Positions 46,115-58,698 are shown, counted from the stretch's first letter. The stretch is 64,000 nt of DNA from Epinephelus fuscoguttatus (GCF_011397635.1 NC_064770.1:35612598-35676597), one strand, 5' to 3'. The notes: generated by a model from the letters alone, not told the origin. Program-made: numbers and translations.

Positions 46115-47775
46115 ACACTCACACGCACAGAAACGCTCACACCTACATCAAATCTATTCGCTGCCATGTAATTTTCTACCAGTAAGATGATGATGATGAT
46201 GATGATGTCTACGCCTAACTCGGCTTTACCTGAGCTTTTATCCCCCCCCAGTTCCCTACCCCCCCTTCCTGCTCAGCGCTGCTGTTCAACAGCCTCTTGA
46301 CCACAGTGTTACTGTCAGAGTCTGCCATCAGAAACAGATTTTAGTTTCATCCCAGTCAGTGAGAGTTGTTCTGGTCGAGAGGCTGCTGGCTGTTTCTCGT
46401 CTTTGGGACAAACAGCAAAATATCACTTTTTTCTACGAGCTTTTTTTAGCAGCAAGTCTGAACGCTGTTGTTAGATGAAAGAAGAGAATTATGTTTTAAG
46501 ATGAAATAGGTCTAAGGTGTACAGAGGCTTTATAAAACAAACCCAAAGGGAGGTGAATGCCCTAACATATCGATCTGTTCTGCTGCTGTCACGTGGCTTG
46601 TGCTGCATGGTCAATAGTTTTCAGTGGAGGAGGGTCAAGTGCTCGTCACTGCCGGAGTCACTCCTCCATGCTCGGTGCCATTTTGCGCAGCTCATCTGAA
46701 GCAGTTCAAGGCAGATAAAAGTTGATTTACTTTTTTTTTTTCATCACAGAGGGAGTGAAAAACAGCACTGTTCATGTTTTTCTGAGGAATGTTGGTTTAT
46801 ACATATATTTTTCTGTTGTGCGGATTATACGTGGTATGTTTGTGCGTCTGCCCCGTGCGCCTTCACTGAAATGGGGACGCCCCCTTGCCCCAGAGTCTGA
46901 CTGGTTGCTGTTCTCACCTCCTCTAACTTGTCCAGTGATCCAGGTTCAGTTTAACAAAACTTGACTTTGTTGTAAAGATGCTTTGGACAGTCATTTGTTA
47001 AACAGTAAAATTTATTTGGCCAAAGAAATCTTGAGCGGAGGTCCTGGTCCAAGTTAAAGTGTGAGGCCGAGCTGTTTTATGTTTAAGGTCAAATGTTTAA
47101 ATGTGCAATCGGTAGAGCAAGGGAGAAATATTACTGTATTCTACCACGCTACAGGCTGCATTCAACTTCTCAAAAGGTTTTTCTTGCTTTTCTGGAGCAG
47201 AGAGAAAAGCTCAGGAGTTTTTCCAAAACAGCATCATGTTTGAAAAAGTAAAGGAATTATGTGTGAAACTCTCCAGGTTTGTTTCTTTTTCAAATGAGGT
47301 TGTCGTTTTGGATTAAACTTAGTTTTTCAAATCTGATTTTAATGGGAGATCTTTTGCTTCATATGAGACATATCTTAATACAGTGTCTTTTGGCTCCACT
47401 GATCTCAAATCAGTAGTTTGCATGGTAAACAGATGAGTTGTTAACCACTTCTAGATCAGTGCCTCCAGAGTCAACTTTTAAGTACAGAACTGCTGCAGTG
47501 CTTCTTGTGATCATATGACCTGTGTAGTGTGCAGGCATTGGTCCAAAAACATCCCTCTATGTACCGTATTCTCAAATGGCTGCAACTACCATCATTTAGT
47601 TTCTTTATACTTTATTTTGTGGGGTGAATTGTATGCCTGGTAGTGTGTTTGAGTCCTACACATATCTGTATGTGTATATATGAATAAGTGCACATGCTCC
47701 TGATGCCACCTGCAGATGCTTTATTTATGTATTTTATATTAAAATAAAATCTCACATCACGTATTATGTAATCTG
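46115..47775 (+). other. Probable 3' UTR of flii with (GAT)n and poly(A) signal
   Basis: The region after the flii stop (46112-46114) has no other coding content. A (GAT)n run lies at 46186-46207. The first good polyadenylation signal cluster is AAAATAAAATC at 47741, about 1.6 kb after the stop. Earlier usable signals cannot be excluded. Confidence 0.55.
47743..47748 (+). terminator. AATAAA polyadenylation signal, candidate for flii
   Basis: A canonical AATAAA, followed about 30 bp later by a GGTCC-TTTTTTT tract that could serve as the downstream U-rich element. Likely the distal 3' end of flii. Confidence 0.55.
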
Positions 47776-50700
47776 GTCCTTTTTTTTTTTTTTTGTTATT
47801 ACAGTGAAACACCCCGCACACAGGTGTGTATGGTGGAGCCAGACTTGTGCGAGCGCTGCTGACGCAGGTCTTATCAGCCCAAATAAGTGAAAACACCTGT
47901 GTGGGCAGCTGGGTCCCTGGGGATATTAAAATTGGTTTCCAAAATGAAAATTAATTAATCAAAGAAAACTTGTGGTCTTTAAAAACTCCTTTTTTCAATA
48001 AAAATAAGTCTTAAATATTTATATTCAACATGATCAAAGACACACAATTTACTGTTAACAAATTATATTTACCGAACCAATAATCAATTTCTATGGCACA
48101 CTATATTATGACATTTATGTTAACATTTTCATGACGCAATAACTCAGATTTTTATGGCATACTATGCTGCGTTTTTTTAATAATTTAATTTACTACGAAA
48201 TCATAGTAACACACGCCATACAAATATGTACATAAGATATTCATATACTATGTAAACCCCAAGAAACAATATGCCATGAAAACATACAAAATAGTCATAG
48301 TGTAGTATGACATCAAAACACTACTGAAGAAGTTGTAGTATACTATATCATGAAAAAAAAAATCAGTCATGGATAGTATGACATACATAAAAATTTCAAA
48401 GACAAAATAGTCATAGCATACTATGTCATTAAATACTAACAGAACGGTTGCAGTATAATATGCCATGAAGAAGTCACAAATAACAGTCATAATATAGTAT
48501 GTCGTCAAGAATCTTAACAGTCATAGTTTTATATGTCTTCAAGAAACATTAAAACCAGTCATAAAACCAAATATCTCATAAAACAGTAATATGTTGTCAT
48601 GATTCTCAAAAAACAGTATTAGTATACTATGTTGCCAAAAACCTCATAGAAACAATCATAGTATAGTATACAAAGTCGTCAAAAATAAAAAATAAAACAC
48701 AATCAAAGTATAGTATGTGGCCATCAAAAATCACGCAAAAAGCGTCATAGTATAGTATGTCATCCAAAATCATGAAAAAACGTCACAGTATATCATGTCG
48801 TCAAAAACCATGAAAAAACCTCATAGTACTGTATGTCGTCAAAAAGGACAAAAAACACGTCATAGTAGAGCATGTCGCCCAAAATCATGAAAAAATGTCA
48901 TAGTATTGTATGTCATCAAAAAATGGCATAGTATAGCATGTCTTCCAAACTCAGGAAAAAAAGGTCATAGTGTAGCATTTCGTCAAAAATGATGAAAAAC
49001 GTCATAGTATAGTATGTCGTCCAAAATCATGAAAAAACGTCATAGCATAGTATGTCATCAAAAATCAAGAAGAAAAAAAAACATAGGATAGCATGTCGTC
49101 AAAAGTCATGAAAAAACGTCATAGTATAGTATGTCGTCCAAAATTACAAAAAAACGTCATAGTATAGTATGTTGTCCAAAATCACGAAAAAACGTCATAG
49201 TATAGCATGTCGTCCAAAATTACAAAAAAAGGTCATAGTATAGCATGTCATCAAAAATGATGGAAAACGTCATAGTATAGCATGTCGTCAAAAATCACGA
49301 AAAAAAACATAGTATAGCATGTCGTCAAAAGTCATGAAAAATCGTCATAGTATAGTATGTCGTCCAAAATCATGAAAAAACGTCATAGTATAGTATGTCG
49401 TCAAAAATCAAGAAAAAAAAAACATAGGATAGCATGTCGTCAAAAGTCATGAAAAATCGTCATAGTATAGTATGTCGTCCAAAATCACGAAAAAAAACCT
49501 CATAGTATAGCATGTCGTCAAAAGTCATGAAAAATCGTCAGTGTAGTATGTCGTTCAAAATCACAAAAAAACATCATAGTATAGTATGTCGTCAAAAATC
49601 AAGAAAAAAACGTCATAGTATAGCATGTTGTCAAAAATGATGAAAAACGTCATAGTATAGCATGTCGTCCAAAATCATGAAAAAACGTCATAGTATAGCA
49701 TGTCGTCAAAAATCACGAAAAAAAAACATAGTATAGTATGTCGTCAAAAGTCATGAAAAATCGTCATAGTATAGCATGTCGTCCAAAATCATGAAAAAAC
49801 GTCACAGTATAGTATGTCGTCCAAAATCACGAAAAAAACCTCATAGTATAGCATGTCGTCAAAAGTCATGAAAAATCGTCAGTGTAGTATGTCGTTCAAA
49901 ATCACAAAAAAACATCATAGTATAGTATGTCGTCAAAAATCAAGAAAAAAAACATAGGATAGCATGTCATCAAAAGTCATGAAAAATCGTCATAGTATAG
50001 TATGTCGTCCAAAATCATGAAAAAACGTCATAGCATAGTATGTCGTCAAAAATCAAGAAAAAAAACCATAGGATAGCATGTCGTCAAAAGTCACGAAAAA
50101 CGTCATAGTATAGTATGTCGTCAAAAATGATGAAAAAAATCATAGTATAGTATGTTGTCCAAAATCACGAAAAAACGTCATAGTATAGCATGTCGTCCAA
50201 AATCATGAAAAAACGTCATAGTATAGTATGTCGTCAAAAATCAAGGAAAAAAAAAACATAGGATAGCATGTCGTCAAAAGTCATGAAAAATCGTCATAGT
50301 ATAGTATGTCGTCCAAAATTACAAAAAAAACGTCATAGTATAGCATGTTGTCAAAAATGATGAAAAACGTCATAGTATAGCATGTCGTCAAAAGTCATGA
50401 AAAATCGTCATAGTATAGCATGTCGTCCAAAATCATGAAAAAACGTCACAGTATAGTATGTCGTCAAAAATCACGAAAAAAAACCATAGTATAGTATGTC
50501 GTCAAAAGTCATGAAAAATCGTCATAGTATAGCATGTCGTCCAAAATCATGAAAAAACGTCACAGTATAGTATGTCGTCAAAAATCAAAAAAACCCATAG
50601 TATAGCATGTCATCAAAAGTCATGAAAAAACGTCATAGTATAGTATGTCGTCAAAAATCACGAAAAAAACCATAGTATAATATGTCGTCAAAAGTAATGA

Positions 50701-53675
50701 AAAATCGTCATAGTATAGCATGTCGTCCAAAATCATGAAAAACGCCATAGTATAGTATGTCATCAAAAATCACTATAGTATGTCATCAAAAATCACGAAA
50801 AAAACCTCATAGTATAGCATGTCGTCAAAAGTCATGAAAATCGCCAGTGTAGTATGTCGCTCAAAATCACAAAAACGCCATAGTATAGTATGTCGCCAAA
50901 ATCAAGAAAAAACATAGGATAGCATGTCGCCAAAAGTCATGAAAATCGCCATAGTATAGTATGTCGCCCAAAATCATGAAAAACGCTATAGCATAGTATG
51001 TCGTGCCAAAAATCAAGAAAAAACATAGGATAGCATGTCGCCAAAAGTCATGAAAAATCGCCATCATAGTATAGCATGTCCAAAATCATGAAAAAACGTC
51101 ATAGTATAGTATGTCGTCAAAAATCAAGAAAAAAAACATAGGATAGCATGTCGTCAAAAGTCATGAAAAAACGTCATAGTATAGTATGTCGTTCAAAATC
51201 ACAAAAAAAGGTCATAGTATAGTGTGTCGTCAAAAATCAAGAAAAAAAACATAGGATAGCATGTCGTCAAAAGTCATGAAAAATCGTCATAGTATAGTAT
51301 GTCGTCAAAAATCAAGAAAAAAAAACATAGGATAGCACGTCGTCAAAAGTCATGAAAAAACGTCATAGTATAGTATGTCGTCCAAAATTACCAAAAAAAC
51401 GTCATAGTATAGCATGTCGTCCAAAATCATGAAAAAACGTCATAGTATAGCATGTCGTCAAAAATGATGAAAAACGTCATAGTATAGCATGTCGTCCAAA
51501 ATCATGAAAAAACGTCATAGTATAGTATGTCGTCAAAAATCACGAAAAAAAACCCATAGTATAGTATGTCGTCAAAAGTCATGAAAAATCGTCATAGTAT
51601 AGCATGTCGTCCAAAATTACAAAAAAACGTCATAGTATAGCATGCCGTCCAAAATCATGAAAAAACGTCATAGTATAGTATGTCGTCCAAAATCATGAAA
51701 AAACGTCATAGCATAGTATGTCGTCAAAAATCAAGAAAAAAAACCATAGGATAGCATGTCGTCAAAAGTCACGAAAAACGTCATAGTATAGTATGTCGTC
51801 AAAAATTACAAAAAACCCCACAAAAAAATAGTATAGTCAATCACAAAAAAAATAGTATAGTCATCAATCGTCATAGTATGTCGTACAAAATCACGAAAAA
51901 ACGCCATAGTATAGTATGTCGTCAAAAGTCATGAAAAATCGTCATAGTATAGCATGTCGTCCAAAATCATGAAAAAACGTCACAGTATAGTATGTCGTCA
52001 AAAATCAAAAAAAACCCATAGTATAGCATGTCATCAAAAGTCATGAAAAAACGTCATAGTATAGTATGTCGTCAAAAATCACGAAAAAAACCCATAGTAT
52101 AATATGTCGTCAAAAGTCATGAAAAATCGTCATAGTATAGCATGTCGTCCAAAATCATGAAAAAACGTCACAGTATAGTATGTCATCAAAAATCACGAAA
52201 AAAACCTCATAGTATAGCATGTCGTCAAAAGTCATGAAAAATCGTCAGTGTAGTATGTCGTTCAAAATCACAAAAAAACGTCATAGTATAGTATGTCGTC
52301 AAAAATCAAGAAAAAAAACATAGGATAGCATGTCGTCAAAAGTCATGAAAAAACGTCATAGTATAGCATGTCGTCAAAAATGATGAAAAACGTCATAGTA
52401 TAGCATGTCGTCCAAAATCATGAAAAAACGTCATAGTATAGTATGTCGTCAAAAATCACGAAAAAAAACCCATAGTATAGTATGTCGTCAAAAATCACGA
52501 AAAAAAACCCATAGTATAGTATGTCGTCAAAAGTCATGAAAAATCGTCATAGTATAGCATGTCGTCCAAAATTACAAAAAAAACGTCATAGTATAGCATG
52601 CCGTCCAAAATCATGAAAAAACGTCATAGTATAGTATGTCGTCCAAAATCATGAAAAAACGTCATAGCATAGTATGTCGTCAAAAATCAAGAAAAAACGT
52701 CATAGCATAGTATGTCATCAAAAATCAAGAAAAAAAAAAACATAGGATAGCATGTCGTCAAAAGTCATGAAAAAACGTCATAGTATAGTATGTCGTCCAA
52801 AATTACAAAAAAACGTCATAGTATAGTATGTCGTCCAAAATTACAAAAAAAACGTCATAGTATAGCATGTCGTCAAAAATCACGAAAAAAAACATAGTAT
52901 AGCATGTCGTCAAAAGTCATGAAAAATCGTCATAGTATAGTATGTCGTCCAAAATCACGAAAAAACGCCATAGTATAGTATATCGTCAAAAATCAAGAAA
53001 AAAACCCATAGTATAGTATGTCGTCAAAAGTCATGAAAAATCGTCATAGTATAGCATGTCGTCCAAAATCATGAAAAAACGTCACAGTATAGTATGTCGT
53101 CAAAAATTAAAAAAAAACCATAGTATAGCATGTCATCAAAAGTCATGAAAAAACGTCATAGTATAGTATGTCGTCAAAAATCACGAAAAAAACCCATAGT
53201 ATAATATGTCGTCAAAAGTCATGAAAAATCGTCATAGTATAGCATGTCGTCCAAAATCATGAAAAAACGTCACAGTATAGTATGTCATCAAAAATCACGA
53301 AAAAAACCCCATAGTATAGCATGTCGTCAAAAGTCATGAAAAATCGTCAGTGTAGTATGTCGTTCAAAATCACAAAAAAACATCATAGTATAGTATGTCG
53401 TCAAAAATCAAGAAAAAAAACATAGGATAGCATGTCGTCAAAAGTCATGAAAAATCGTCATAGTATAGTATGTCGTCCAAAATCATGAAAAAACGTCATA
53501 GTATAGTATGTCGTCAAAAATCAAGAAAAAAAAACATAGGATAGCATGTCGTCAAAAGTCATGAAAAAACGTCATAGTATAGTATGTCGTCCAAAATCAC
53601 AAAAAAAGGTCATAGTATAGTGTGTCGTCAAAAATCAAGAAAAAAAACATAGTATAGCATGTCGTCAAAAATCAT

Positions 53676-54054
53676 ATAATCACCTCAGCCCTCTGTCTCA
53701 AACTTTTAGTCCTGCCTGCTCCCTTCCTGGTTCTCGTCTGCTTGGCTCCGTGGCTACACGGTCCTACACCCATCCTGTTTACCTGTGGTCTCCTGGTTCG
53801 GCAAGTCACTTCTGTCTTCACTCCACTACCAGCCTCAAGAGAAACCCACCTGCACTCACGGGACAGTCCCCTACTCTCTGACTGCTCAAGTATTGACTGC
53901 CAGCTCTCATCTCACTCACTCAGCATTGGATCTACAAGCAAGCCAAACCCAAAGACCCCAAAACTGTTTTATATCTGTGTGAACAATAAAGGTCATTACC
54001 AACTGTCTGCCTGCCTCAGTGTGTTGCATTTGGGTACAATCACTCCCCGTGACA
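53676..54054 (+). mobile_element. LTR-like or transcript-like insert inside the satellite
   Basis: About 380 bp of non-satellite, C-rich sequence interrupts the array. It contains GTGAACAATAAAGGTCATT (a polyadenylation signal) and TGCCTGCCTCAGTGTGTTGC, and it ends TTGGGTACAATCACTCCCCGTGACA. The CCCCGTGACA end is typical of fish Ty3/gypsy LTRs. A matching TGTCA start is not visible, so it is probably a 5'-truncated solo LTR. The ORF at 53742 is not conserved with anything I recognise. Confidence 0.5.
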
Positions 54055-54359
54055 AGTATAGTTTGTCGTCCAAAATCACGAAAAGACGACTTAGTATAGC
54101 ATGTTGTCAAAAATCACGAGTACACCACATGGTATAGTATGTCATCAAAAATCAATAAAAACATCATAGTATAGCATGTCTTTCAGAATCATGAAAAAAC
54201 GTTTTAGCATAGCATGTCGTCAAAAACCATGAAAACTCGTCATAGTGTAGTATGTCATCCAAAATAATGAAAAAACCATAGTATACAATGTCGTCAAAAA
54301 TCAGGAAAAAAACGTCATAGTGTGGCATCTTGTCCAAAATCACGAACAAAGGACATAGT

Positions 54360-54930
54360 ATAGCATGTCGTCCAAAATCATGAAAAAATGTCATAGTAAA
54401 ACATAGTAAAAGTAAATAGTAAAAGTAAAAAAAAACTGTTTTTGTGACTTTTATTTTGTTTCTTTCAACCTTGAATAAAGTGTGTTTTACTATGATAGTA
54501 TAGTATGTCAAAAATGATGAAAAACGTCATAGTATAGCATGTCATCAAAAATCATGAAAAAACGTCATAGTATAGTATATTGTCAAACATCATGAAAAAA
54601 CCTCATCGTATAGCATGTCGTCCAAACTAAGGAAAAAAGTCATAGTATAGCATGTCGTCCAAAATCATGAAAAAATGTCATAGTAAAACATAGTAAAAGT
54701 AAATAGTAAAAGTAAAAAAAAACTGTTTTTGTGACTTTTATTTTGTTTCTTTCAACCTTGAATAAAGTGTGTTTTACTATGATAGTATAGTATGTCAAAA
54801 ATGATGAAAAACGTCATAGTATAGCATGTCGTCAAAAATCATGAAAAAACGTCATAGTATAGTATATTGTCAAACATCATGAAAAAACCTCATCGTATAG
54901 CATGTCGTCCAAACTAAGGAAAAACGTCAT
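54360..54930. repeat. About 287-bp tandem duplication within the satellite
   Basis: The segment containing CATAGTAAAACATAGTAAAAG, CTTTTATTTTGTTTCTTTC, GAATAAAGTGTGTTTTACTA and CCTCATCGTATAGCATGTCG occurs twice with an offset of about 287 bp and near identity. A third partial copy of the last part (CCTCATCGTATAGC) lies at about 54999. The duplicated piece includes a non-satellite insert of about 90 bp. Confidence 0.85.
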
Positions 54931-55839
54931 AGTATAGCATGTCATCAAAAATCATGAAAAAACATCATAGTAGAGAATATTGTCAAACATCATGAAAAAA
55001 CCTCATCGTATAGCATGTCGTCCAAACTAAGGAAAAAAGTCATAGTATAGCATGTCGTCAAAAATCATAAAAATCGTCATAGTATAGTATGTCGTCAAAA
55101 AGCACAAAAAAAAACGACATAGTATTTCGTGAAAAATCATGAAAAAAACCACATAGTATTGTATGATGTCAAAAATCACGGAAAAAAAGTCAGTATAGTA
55201 TGTTGTCAAAAATTATGAAAAACGTCATAGTATAGCATGTCGCCCAAAATCATGAAAAAACAACTTAGTATAGTATGTCATCAAAAATCATACAAAAGTA
55301 TCATAGTATAGCATGTTGTCATGATTCTCAAAAAACAGTATTAGTATACTATGTTGCCAAAAATCTCAAAGAAACAGTCATAGTATAGTATACAAAGTCG
55401 TCAAAAATAAAAAATAAAACACAATCAAAGTATAGTATGTGGCCATCAAAAATCACGCAAAAAGCGTCATAGTATATCATGTCGTCAAAAACCATGAAAA
55501 AAACTCATAGTACTGTATGTTGTCAAAAATCATGTAAAAACGTCATAGTATAGTATGTCGTCAAAAATGATGAAAAACGTCATAGTATAACATGTTGTCA
55601 AAAAGGACAAAAAACACGTAATAGTATAGCAAGTCGCCCAAAATCATGAAAAAATGTCATAGTATAGCATGTCTTCCAAACTCAGGAAAAAATGGCATAG
55701 TATAGCATGTTCTCTAAAATCATGAAAATCTTCAGTATAGTATATTGTCAAAAGTCATGTAAAAATGTTATAGTATAGCATGTCATCAAAAATTATGAAA
55801 AAACGTTATAGTATAGTATGGCGTCCAAAATCGTGGACA

Positions 55840-56364
55840 AATATTAACAAAATGAAAATTTGCGTATAATATTATAAATAATTATAAATATTATAAATAA
55901 AATGTAAATAAAAATATTAAGATCTTAAAAAATGTTTGAATAAGATGTCCAAAAAATATTAATAAAATGTCCGAAAAAAAAAAGATTAATGTAATGCCCG
56001 AAAAATTTTAATCAAAAGTCCAATATCAGGAAAATTAATAAAATGTCCTTAAAATTATGTATAAAATGTCCCAAATATATTCATAAAATATCCGACAAAT
56101 TATTAGTGAAATGTCTGAAAAATATTAAAGTCCTACAAATATGAAGAATGTCCGCAAAATTATGAATAAAATGTCTAAAATATATTAATCAAAAGTGCGA
56201 CAAATATTAATACAATTTCTGAAAAAATATGAATAAAATGTCCAAAATATTAATATCCGAAAAATTAGGATTGTCCAAAAAATTAATGAAATTTACAAAT
56301 AATATCAATTAAAAGTCCGACAATTAATAGAATGTCCGAAAAATTATTTATAAAATGTCCAAAA
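55840..56364. repeat. AT-rich short tandem repeat, different from the 38-bp satellite
   Basis: Imperfect units of about 25-32 bp built from the words AATATTAATAAAATGTCC, GAAAAATTATGAATAAAATGTCC and AATCAAAAGTCCGACAA. The recurring core is AAATGTCCGAAAA or AAAGTCCGACAA. It begins where the 38-bp monomer ends. Confidence 0.8.
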
Positions 56365-56366
56365 TA

Positions 56367-57016
56367 CACTATTCAAAAAAAATGAAGGCAACACTTAAAT
56401 CACACATCCCAGATATCAATGAATGAAATATTTCAGATGAAAATCTTTGATTACATAGTGCAATTCATTGAGAACAAAATAATGTAAGAACAATCCATTG
56501 AAACCAATATCATTACTCATTTAGGACTGGATTCAGAATCATACCCAAAATCAAGTGGAAAAATCAGATCACAGGCTGGTCTGTGAATTTCCTCAGGACA
56601 ACTCATAATGTGGCTCAGTAGTGTGTGTGGCCTCCACGTGCCTGTATACATTCCCTACAACGTGTGGGCATGCTCCTGATGAGACGACGGATGGTCTCCT
56701 GGAGGATCTGGATCAGGGCATCAGGCAGCTCCTAGAAAGTCTGTGGTGCGACATGGCGGCGGTGGATGCTACGATACATGATGTCCCAAAGGTGCTCGAT
56801 TGGATTTAGGTCTGGCGAACGGGCGGGCCAGTCAATAGCATCAATGCCTTCATCATCCAGAACTGCTGACACACTCCAGTCACATGAGGTCGGGCATTGT
56901 CCTGCACCAGGAGGAACCCAGGGCCCACTGCACCAGCATGTGGTCTGACAATGGGTCTGAAGATCTCATCCCGCTACCTAACAGCAGTCAGGGTACCTCT
57001 GGCTAGTACATGGCAC
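56367..57016 (-). pseudogene. Tc1/mariner-like transposon remnant (C-terminal transposase part)
   Basis: Read on the minus strand, it encodes PDLNPIEHLWDIMYRSIHRR, followed by VAPQTF and the end of a Tc1-type transposase. The terminal repeat on the plus strand starts CACTATTCAAAAAAAATGAAG, next to a TA dinucleotide (56365-56366) as expected for Tc1/mariner. The element is cut off near 57016 and carries frameshifts. Confidence 0.85.
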
Positions 57017-58698
57017 TGGAAAAATGCAGAACTAGCCAAGAAGAATCAACTATTAAAAGCTATTATCAAAAAAAGGTATGACATATATAAAAATGCAAAG
57101 AAGTACTACTTAAAGACAGGAAATACATTTAAACAATGGAGTCTTTACCTTTCCTGCCTGACTACTAGGGCCTCTCACACAGAAAGCCAAATACACCAGG
57201 GAGCAAGGGTTGCTTTGGAGCAGGACCTGAGGTACAAAGCAGAGGGTAAATCACAGCATTTCACTTAAAAACAGAAAACCTAAAGCAACTACCTACCAGG
57301 ACAGAGCCAATCACCAGCAGTCAGAACCCTGGGAGCAGAGGGACGAAAGATTGTACCAAGCATGAGGTGTGGGCTTTTATAGTGAGCCAAACAAATTGAA
57401 AACCAGAAAGTAGGAGGGGCTGAGGCCTGCCTGACCCTACAGTGGCTCAAGAGGGACATAAAAGACTACATGTGCATGTGAGGGGAAAAAGGGAAATCCC
57501 TCTCCAGGTTCTTGGGATTACAGCCAGACTGAAAACAAGCCTCCCAGATTGCAGGAAATGTCAAGGATCGAGACTGCGAAGATAGATGCTCCTCCGGTTG
57601 TCAAGACTGCAGCCGTTTAAGAAGAAAATCCTGGCAAATGACAGACAAACCTGACCATCAGTTTAACTTAATTTGTGACTTTAGAAGGTGCCTCGAAACA
57701 TTCCAGCTGTCAGCACAATGTTTTCCCACTCCAGACTCACAGAGAGTGAATACAGGGTGTTTTTCTTCCTCCCCGCTCAGATTGAATGATTAGGAGTTAA
57801 TGGAAAGAATAACAATGTTATAGCCTACTCAAATTGCCGTGCAGCCATCCAAGAATTACTCGCAGGAAATTGCAGTGATTCAACAGCGCTAGTGACTCAT
57901 TTCCAGCTGTGACAGTGAAAGAAAGATTAGGTTTTCACTATCTCATCAAAAAACAAAGTGTTCACAACAAGTATCAAAAACTAATCAACAGCAAATCATT
58001 AATAAATAGAGAGCTCAGGCCTTCACTATTTTGAGGTGTCCTTGAACAAACATATCTCAGTCAGCTCTGTTTAAAAGAAGTAGATGTAGCCACGGAGTTC
58101 GTAGACTTTTGAAGCCCTGAGTTTGGCATTCAGGCCACCGCCATCTTGTTTTTTTGGAGCCAGAAGTGAGCATAGTTGGGAGGGAACACATTGCTACGCT
58201 GACAAGTCAAAGTGGTAGCAACTTGTCAATCATAAAGTTGCTACGCCCTGAAGCATATCCTGCTTTATTGTCTATTTGACTCTGAATGGGACAATCATTT
58301 ACAAAATGAACATCATGGCGTATTGAAGAAGACTTGAAAGTACCAATTGAACCCATTTGGAAAATGTTTAGTGAGAAAATGAATCAGGTGAGGAGCAGGG
58401 TCACTTCATCACTGACTTTTAAACAATATGACTTCTTTTTGCAACAGTGCAGTCGCCCCTTGCTCGTCAGTTCAACTTCAGTTAATTAATTTATTCAGTC
58501 GTTTTCTGCAACTGCTTATCCTGTTGGGATGACAGGCACGTCGTTGGGTTTAGGGAAAAAAAAACAGGGTTTGGCTTCATACACAGCCAAATTTCAGCAA
58601 CTCTGGAGTGAGACCGGGTCGATAAAGTCCAATATCACAGATCAAAATGTGCCTGAGAGGGCTTAACAGCATATGACATCCCTCTGTCCTTGGACCCT
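57017..58698. other. No gene recognised
   Basis: Nothing coding is supported. The small ORF extending from the Tc1 remnant into 57268 is incidental. Confidence 0.4.

Larger units (their letters stand above)
48250..55835. repeat. Large satellite array, 38-bp monomer
   Basis: About 7.5 kb of head-to-tail copies of a 38-bp unit. The unit reads CATAGTATAGTATGTCGTC, then CAAAATCATG or variants, then a run of five to eight A and CGT. Variants recur in patterns (TATAG/GATAG, GTATG/GCATG, CATG/CACG/CAAG). Units are degenerate at the left edge (48250-48715) and toward 55835. The A-runs recur about 10 bp apart inside each unit, which suggests curved DNA. With 38 not divisible by 3, the minus-strand ORFs here are frame-rotating artefacts. 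The array lies 3' of flii. Confidence 0.95.

Noticed and set aside
48715-53670. Repeat array considered as a CRISPR-like array
   Set aside because: There are no unique spacers between conserved repeats; adjacent units are all variants of one monomer, and the genome is a vertebrate.
48248-55209. Minus-strand ORFs in the satellite (for example 48248-48508, 50867-51067, 54164-54511) with Phe/Tyr-rich repetitive peptides
   Set aside because: They are translations of the 38-bp unit, whose length rotates the reading frame every copy. No start context, codon bias or family similarity supports a protein.
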